A stretch of DNA of 8,076 bases from the NCBI GenBank assembly GCA_016200785.1, contig JACQED010000582.1:1-8076 (forward strand), read 5' to 3'. The position numbers and the translations under genes are program-made. The notes beneath the pieces were generated by a model that had not been told where the DNA came from, ran no database searches, and saw only the letters and a program-made list of their open reading frames with translations. The stretch is from Chloroflexota bacterium. Its GTDB lineage: Bacteria > Chloroflexota > Anaerolineae > Anaerolineales > JACQED01. This document shows positions 5,756-8,076 of the stretch, piece by piece; the first letter of the stretch is position 1; each line of letters begins with the position of its first letter.

Positions 5756-8015
5756 CACGCCTCGGTGTCGCCATTCTCCCCGCGCCAGACCACTCCCACA
5801 CTATCAGCGCTGCCGTCCCCAATAGATAAGCCAGCCCCGCAGCCAACAACGCAACACGCAGGGGCGAGAGGTAGGGAATCAGTTCCACTGTGTGCATTCC
5901 CTTCTCCGACCGGAACACGATAAGCCCGAACGGACTCTGCCCCGCCGTAATCGCTTTGCCGTCGAGCCTGACCGCCAGATAGGGATAATAGGCATAACTG
6001 AGCTGGACGTAGGCCGGGTCCGACACTTCGTACGTGAGCCGCACGTACTGCGGGCGGACTTCGTGCGACAACGCTTGAATTGAAACGGGCAACGGCGACA
6101 ACGGCGCGGAGCCTGGCATGGCATCCATCAGCGGGATGAACTCGGCGCTGTTGCGTTGACGGTTGATGCGCAGCCTCTCCAGTAGTCGCCCCAGCGATTC
6201 GTCGGGAACGACCTCAACCCGCCCGCTGGCCAACACTGCCGAATGGCTCGCGTTGCCGATTACCGAAACCGGGCCGCTGGCGAAAACGACGTTCGCCCGT
6301 TCTCCGGGCGGCGCCGCCAAATCCGAGACGAGCGCGGATGCGTTCATGAGATACAGCCAATCGCGCGTCAAGGGCCGCATAGCGCCAGCTTTGTAATCTT
6401 CAAGGACAGCCGACGCGAATCTGGTGACGGCTTCGTAGTTCTGCTCCGGGACGTCGTGGAGAGTCGATCCGAACGCCGGAAGCCCGGAGTAAAGCTGAAC
6501 GTCAACGATGCCGAGATCGGCCGCCGGATCGAGGATGCGGGTCGTCCGGTCAGTGGCATTGCCCCGGAGCCAGGCGTACGCTCGTTGAACGTCAGCGCCA
6601 TAGCCCGGAGGCCGCAGGGCGTTCGCCTGCATTGAAAGCGGGATCATATCAACCGACACGATCAGGATGGCCGCAATGGCCGCGAGTTCGACTCCGGTCG
6701 AGGCTGAATCGATCGCGCCCGCACGCCTGAGACGAGCCAGCGCGTCGCGAACGCTCTGAATTCCAACAACACTCGTCGCCAGCCGCTCCAAATAGAGCGT
6801 CGCAACACCCACGGCCGCTGTCCCGAAGAATGTGACGTAGAGCAGATAGCGTCCCGGGGTGGAAAAGACATACACGAGCCAGCCCAGCGGGATTCTCTGA
6901 AAGATGCTGTCAAACGGCAGACGGCCCGGCCCCAATGCGAGGTAGAGGCTCAGGACGAAACACACGCCGAGCGGGATGCTGCGGCGATCCCTTTGCCACG
7001 CGGCGATGGCCAACGCGGCGATCGCGATCAGCGTGATGCTGATCCCGACATATCCGCCGAACCAGTCAGAAGACCAGTAACTGCCGAGGAAAGTGAATAC
7101 CTCGCGGAACTTGAGCGGGCCAAGGGCGAAAACCAGCGCGCCTTGATACCTGCCGGTGGCGACGAGGCTATTTTCGATCACGGTGCCAACTACCGGGTAC
7201 GATCCGAGGAGAAGACTCCCGACGAAGCCGCCGATTAGCCACAGGCTCGACTTGACTTTGCCGCCGAGGCTATCTGAGGGCGATGACAACCCGACTCGAA
7301 TTAGCCCGTAAAGAAGCGCGAAGCCGATCATGTATGCGCCGTAGTGAGGATGGCCGAGTATCCCCAACCCGCCCAGCACGGTGAAGCCGGCCCACGCCAA
7401 TTTCGGCCTCCGCCCGAAGACGAATTCCTCCACTGCATAGAACTGCCACGGCATCAGCGCGAGGTGCACGCCCATATGCACTATGCCGGTGAATACGATC
7501 GCGTGGTATCGGTAGAAAGTGAAGCCGTAAGCCCACGCCGCAGCTGCGCCGGCCGCCCGCGACCCGGTGAGCCGCGAGGCGAAAGCAAACATGCCGAAGA
7601 CCGAAATGACGTGCAGGGCCAATTCCAGAAACTTGGTGGCCTCGAACATATCCGGTTGCGCCAGGCCGACGAGTCCCGCCAGGGCCGGATAGAAACCGTA
7701 GAATTGCAATAACGGCGTTCCCATCGCCGCGAAGTTCGACCAGATCGGCCACTGGCCCAGTTGCAGACTCTGGCGCGCAAGATACGCGTAACCGGTATAG
7801 CCCAGAGCGTCGCTCGACAGGGCGATCTGGCCGGGGAGCAAGTAATAACTTCCCGATGCAAACGCTACGAGGCCCACGAGAATCGCCGCGCCGCGCCGAC
7901 TCGTCAAGGCGCGCTGGAGCGAGTTAGTGACTGTCTCGGCGCGCAATTCGACGGCGATCAGGAACAGCCCACCTAAGCCGCCCACGAACCGCATCGGCCA
8001 GCGCAGAGTCAACAT
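5748..8015 (-). CDS. YfhO-like polytopic membrane protein, probable GT-C glycosyltransferase
   Basis: A 755-residue integral membrane protein (from ATG 8015) resembling YfhO and the 6-pyruvoyl-tetrahydropterin-synthase-related membrane family, large proteins thought to use polyprenyl-linked sugars outside the cytoplasmic membrane. The conserved N-terminal part has a membrane segment at 43-62, then the first external loop with SSDALGY (67-73; Asp69 is the likely GT-C acidic residue), QWPIWSNFAAMGTPLLQFY (88-106) and further membrane helices at about 127-462, including GHPHYGAYMIGFALLYGL (221-238). Residues 463-718 form an external mixed domain ending in the YfhO-like SYAYYPYLAVRLDGK and KGMHTVELIPYLSP, followed by a last membrane helix (719-740) and a short basic tail. 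ATG 8015 is the first start visible, but its Shine-Dalgarno sequence is weak and the frame is open to position 8076, so the true start may lie outside. The extra hydrophobic segment at 10-22 before the family-typical first helix adds to that doubt. The gene is convergent with the sugar cluster, so it is not in that operon. Donor and acceptor are unknown. Confidence 0.84.
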   Translation of the reverse strand: MLTLRWPMRFVGGLGGLFLIAVELRAETVTNSLQRALTSRRGAAILVGLVAFASGSYYLLPGQIALSSDALGYTGYAYLARQSLQLGQWPIWSNFAAMGTPLLQFYGFYPALAGLVGLAQPDMFEATKFLELALHVISVFGMFAFASRLTGSRAAGAAAAWAYGFTFYRYHAIVFTGIVHMGVHLALMPWQFYAVEEFVFGRRPKLAWAGFTVLGGLGILGHPHYGAYMIGFALLYGLIRVGLSSPSDSLGGKVKSSLWLIGGFVGSLLLGSYPVVGTVIENSLVATGRYQGALVFALGPLKFREVFTFLGSYWSSDWFGGYVGISITLIAIAALAIAAWQRDRRSIPLGVCFVLSLYLALGPGRLPFDSIFQRIPLGWLVYVFSTPGRYLLYVTFFGTAAVGVATLYLERLATSVVGIQSVRDALARLRRAGAIDSASTGVELAAIAAILIVSVDMIPLSMQANALRPPGYGADVQRAYAWLRGNATDRTTRILDPAADLGIVDVQLYSGLPAFGSTLHDVPEQNYEAVTRFASAVLEDYKAGAMRPLTRDWLYLMNASALVSDLAAPPGERANVVFASGPVSVIGNASHSAVLASGRVEVVPDESLGRLLERLRINRQRNSAEFIPLMDAMPGSAPLSPLPVSIQALSHEVRPQYVRLTYEVSDPAYVQLSYAYYPYLAVRLDGKAITAGQSPFGLIVFRSEKGMHTVELIPYLSPLRVALLAAGLAYLLGTAALIVWEWSGAGRMATPRRVN

Positions 8016-8076
8016 GAGAGCATCCCAACCCGGGACGGGGCCGAATTCGTCCCACCGATAATAGGAATACGTCGCG
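8016..8076 (-). other. Right-edge segment: in-frame extension or leader of the YfhO-like gene
   Basis: Read on the minus strand, these 61 bases contain no stop in frame with the YfhO-like gene and would encode a segment ending RWDEFGPVPGWDAL before Met1. This is either real coding sequence of a longer protein or a leader. As a leader it contains TATTAT (8058-8063, 5/6 to a -10 box) about 43 nt before the ATG; any -35 lies beyond the edge. The window does not settle which is right. Confidence 0.4.

Noticed and set aside
5754..5769. Small hairpin GACAC/GTGTC after the flavoenzyme stop as a terminator
   Set aside because: The stem is only 5 bp, has no following T run, and lies within the coding region of the convergent gene.
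1..8076. CRISPR arrays, tRNA/rRNA genes, insertion sequences, toxin-antitoxin or defence genes
   Set aside because: I saw no direct repeats with regular spacing, no tRNA-like cloverleaf, no transposase motifs and no terminal inverted repeats; nearly all sequence is accounted for by seven genes.

Overview
This is a GC-rich (roughly 60%) bacterial window, almost fully coding, with strong AGGAGG-type ribosome binding sites and several TTG/GTG starts. It contains no rRNA, tRNA, CRISPR array or mobile element, so there is no firm taxonomic marker. The gene content (sugar-nucleotide SDRs, sugar C-methyltransferase, YfhO-like giant membrane protein) is common in environmental Chloroflexota and similar phyla, but that placement is only a guess.

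Layout. At the left edge (1-174, minus strand) lies the N-terminal 58 codons of an unidentified gene. A short divergent intergenic region (175-287) follows, with a -10 box facing each way. Then comes a tightly packed plus-strand cluster of five genes (288-5755): a TylC3-type sugar C-methyltransferase, two paralogous extended-SDR NDP-sugar epimerase/dehydratase-like enzymes that overlap by 11 bp, a class I SAM methyltransferase 4 nt further on, and an FAD-dependent oxidoreductase of the UDP-galactopyranose mutase/amine oxidase type. The last gene converges on, and overlaps by 8 bp, a long minus-strand gene (5748-8015, reading frame open to the right edge) for a polytopic YfhO-like, probably GT-C fold membrane protein.

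How they may work together. The five plus-strand genes look like one operon that makes or tailors an unusual methylated NDP-sugar for a surface glycan or glycolipid. The C-methyltransferase would put a branch methyl next to a keto carbon, the two SDRs would epimerise or reduce it, the second methyltransferase could modify the sugar or an acceptor, and the flavoenzyme could act on the sugar or a lipid carrier. Neither SDR carries the Asp-Glu pair of the 4,6-dehydratases, so the keto-sugar substrate is probably made by enzymes encoded elsewhere. The YfhO-like protein is a candidate membrane glycosyltransferase, but it is encoded convergently and its link to the operon is inferred only from proximity.

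No gene-free stretch exceeds 300 bases. I do not see a clearly unprecedented system. The most unusual points are the SDR pair with divergent cofactor loops and a shared odd active-site motif, the flavoenzyme in a methyl-sugar operon, and the palindromic shared stop codons.
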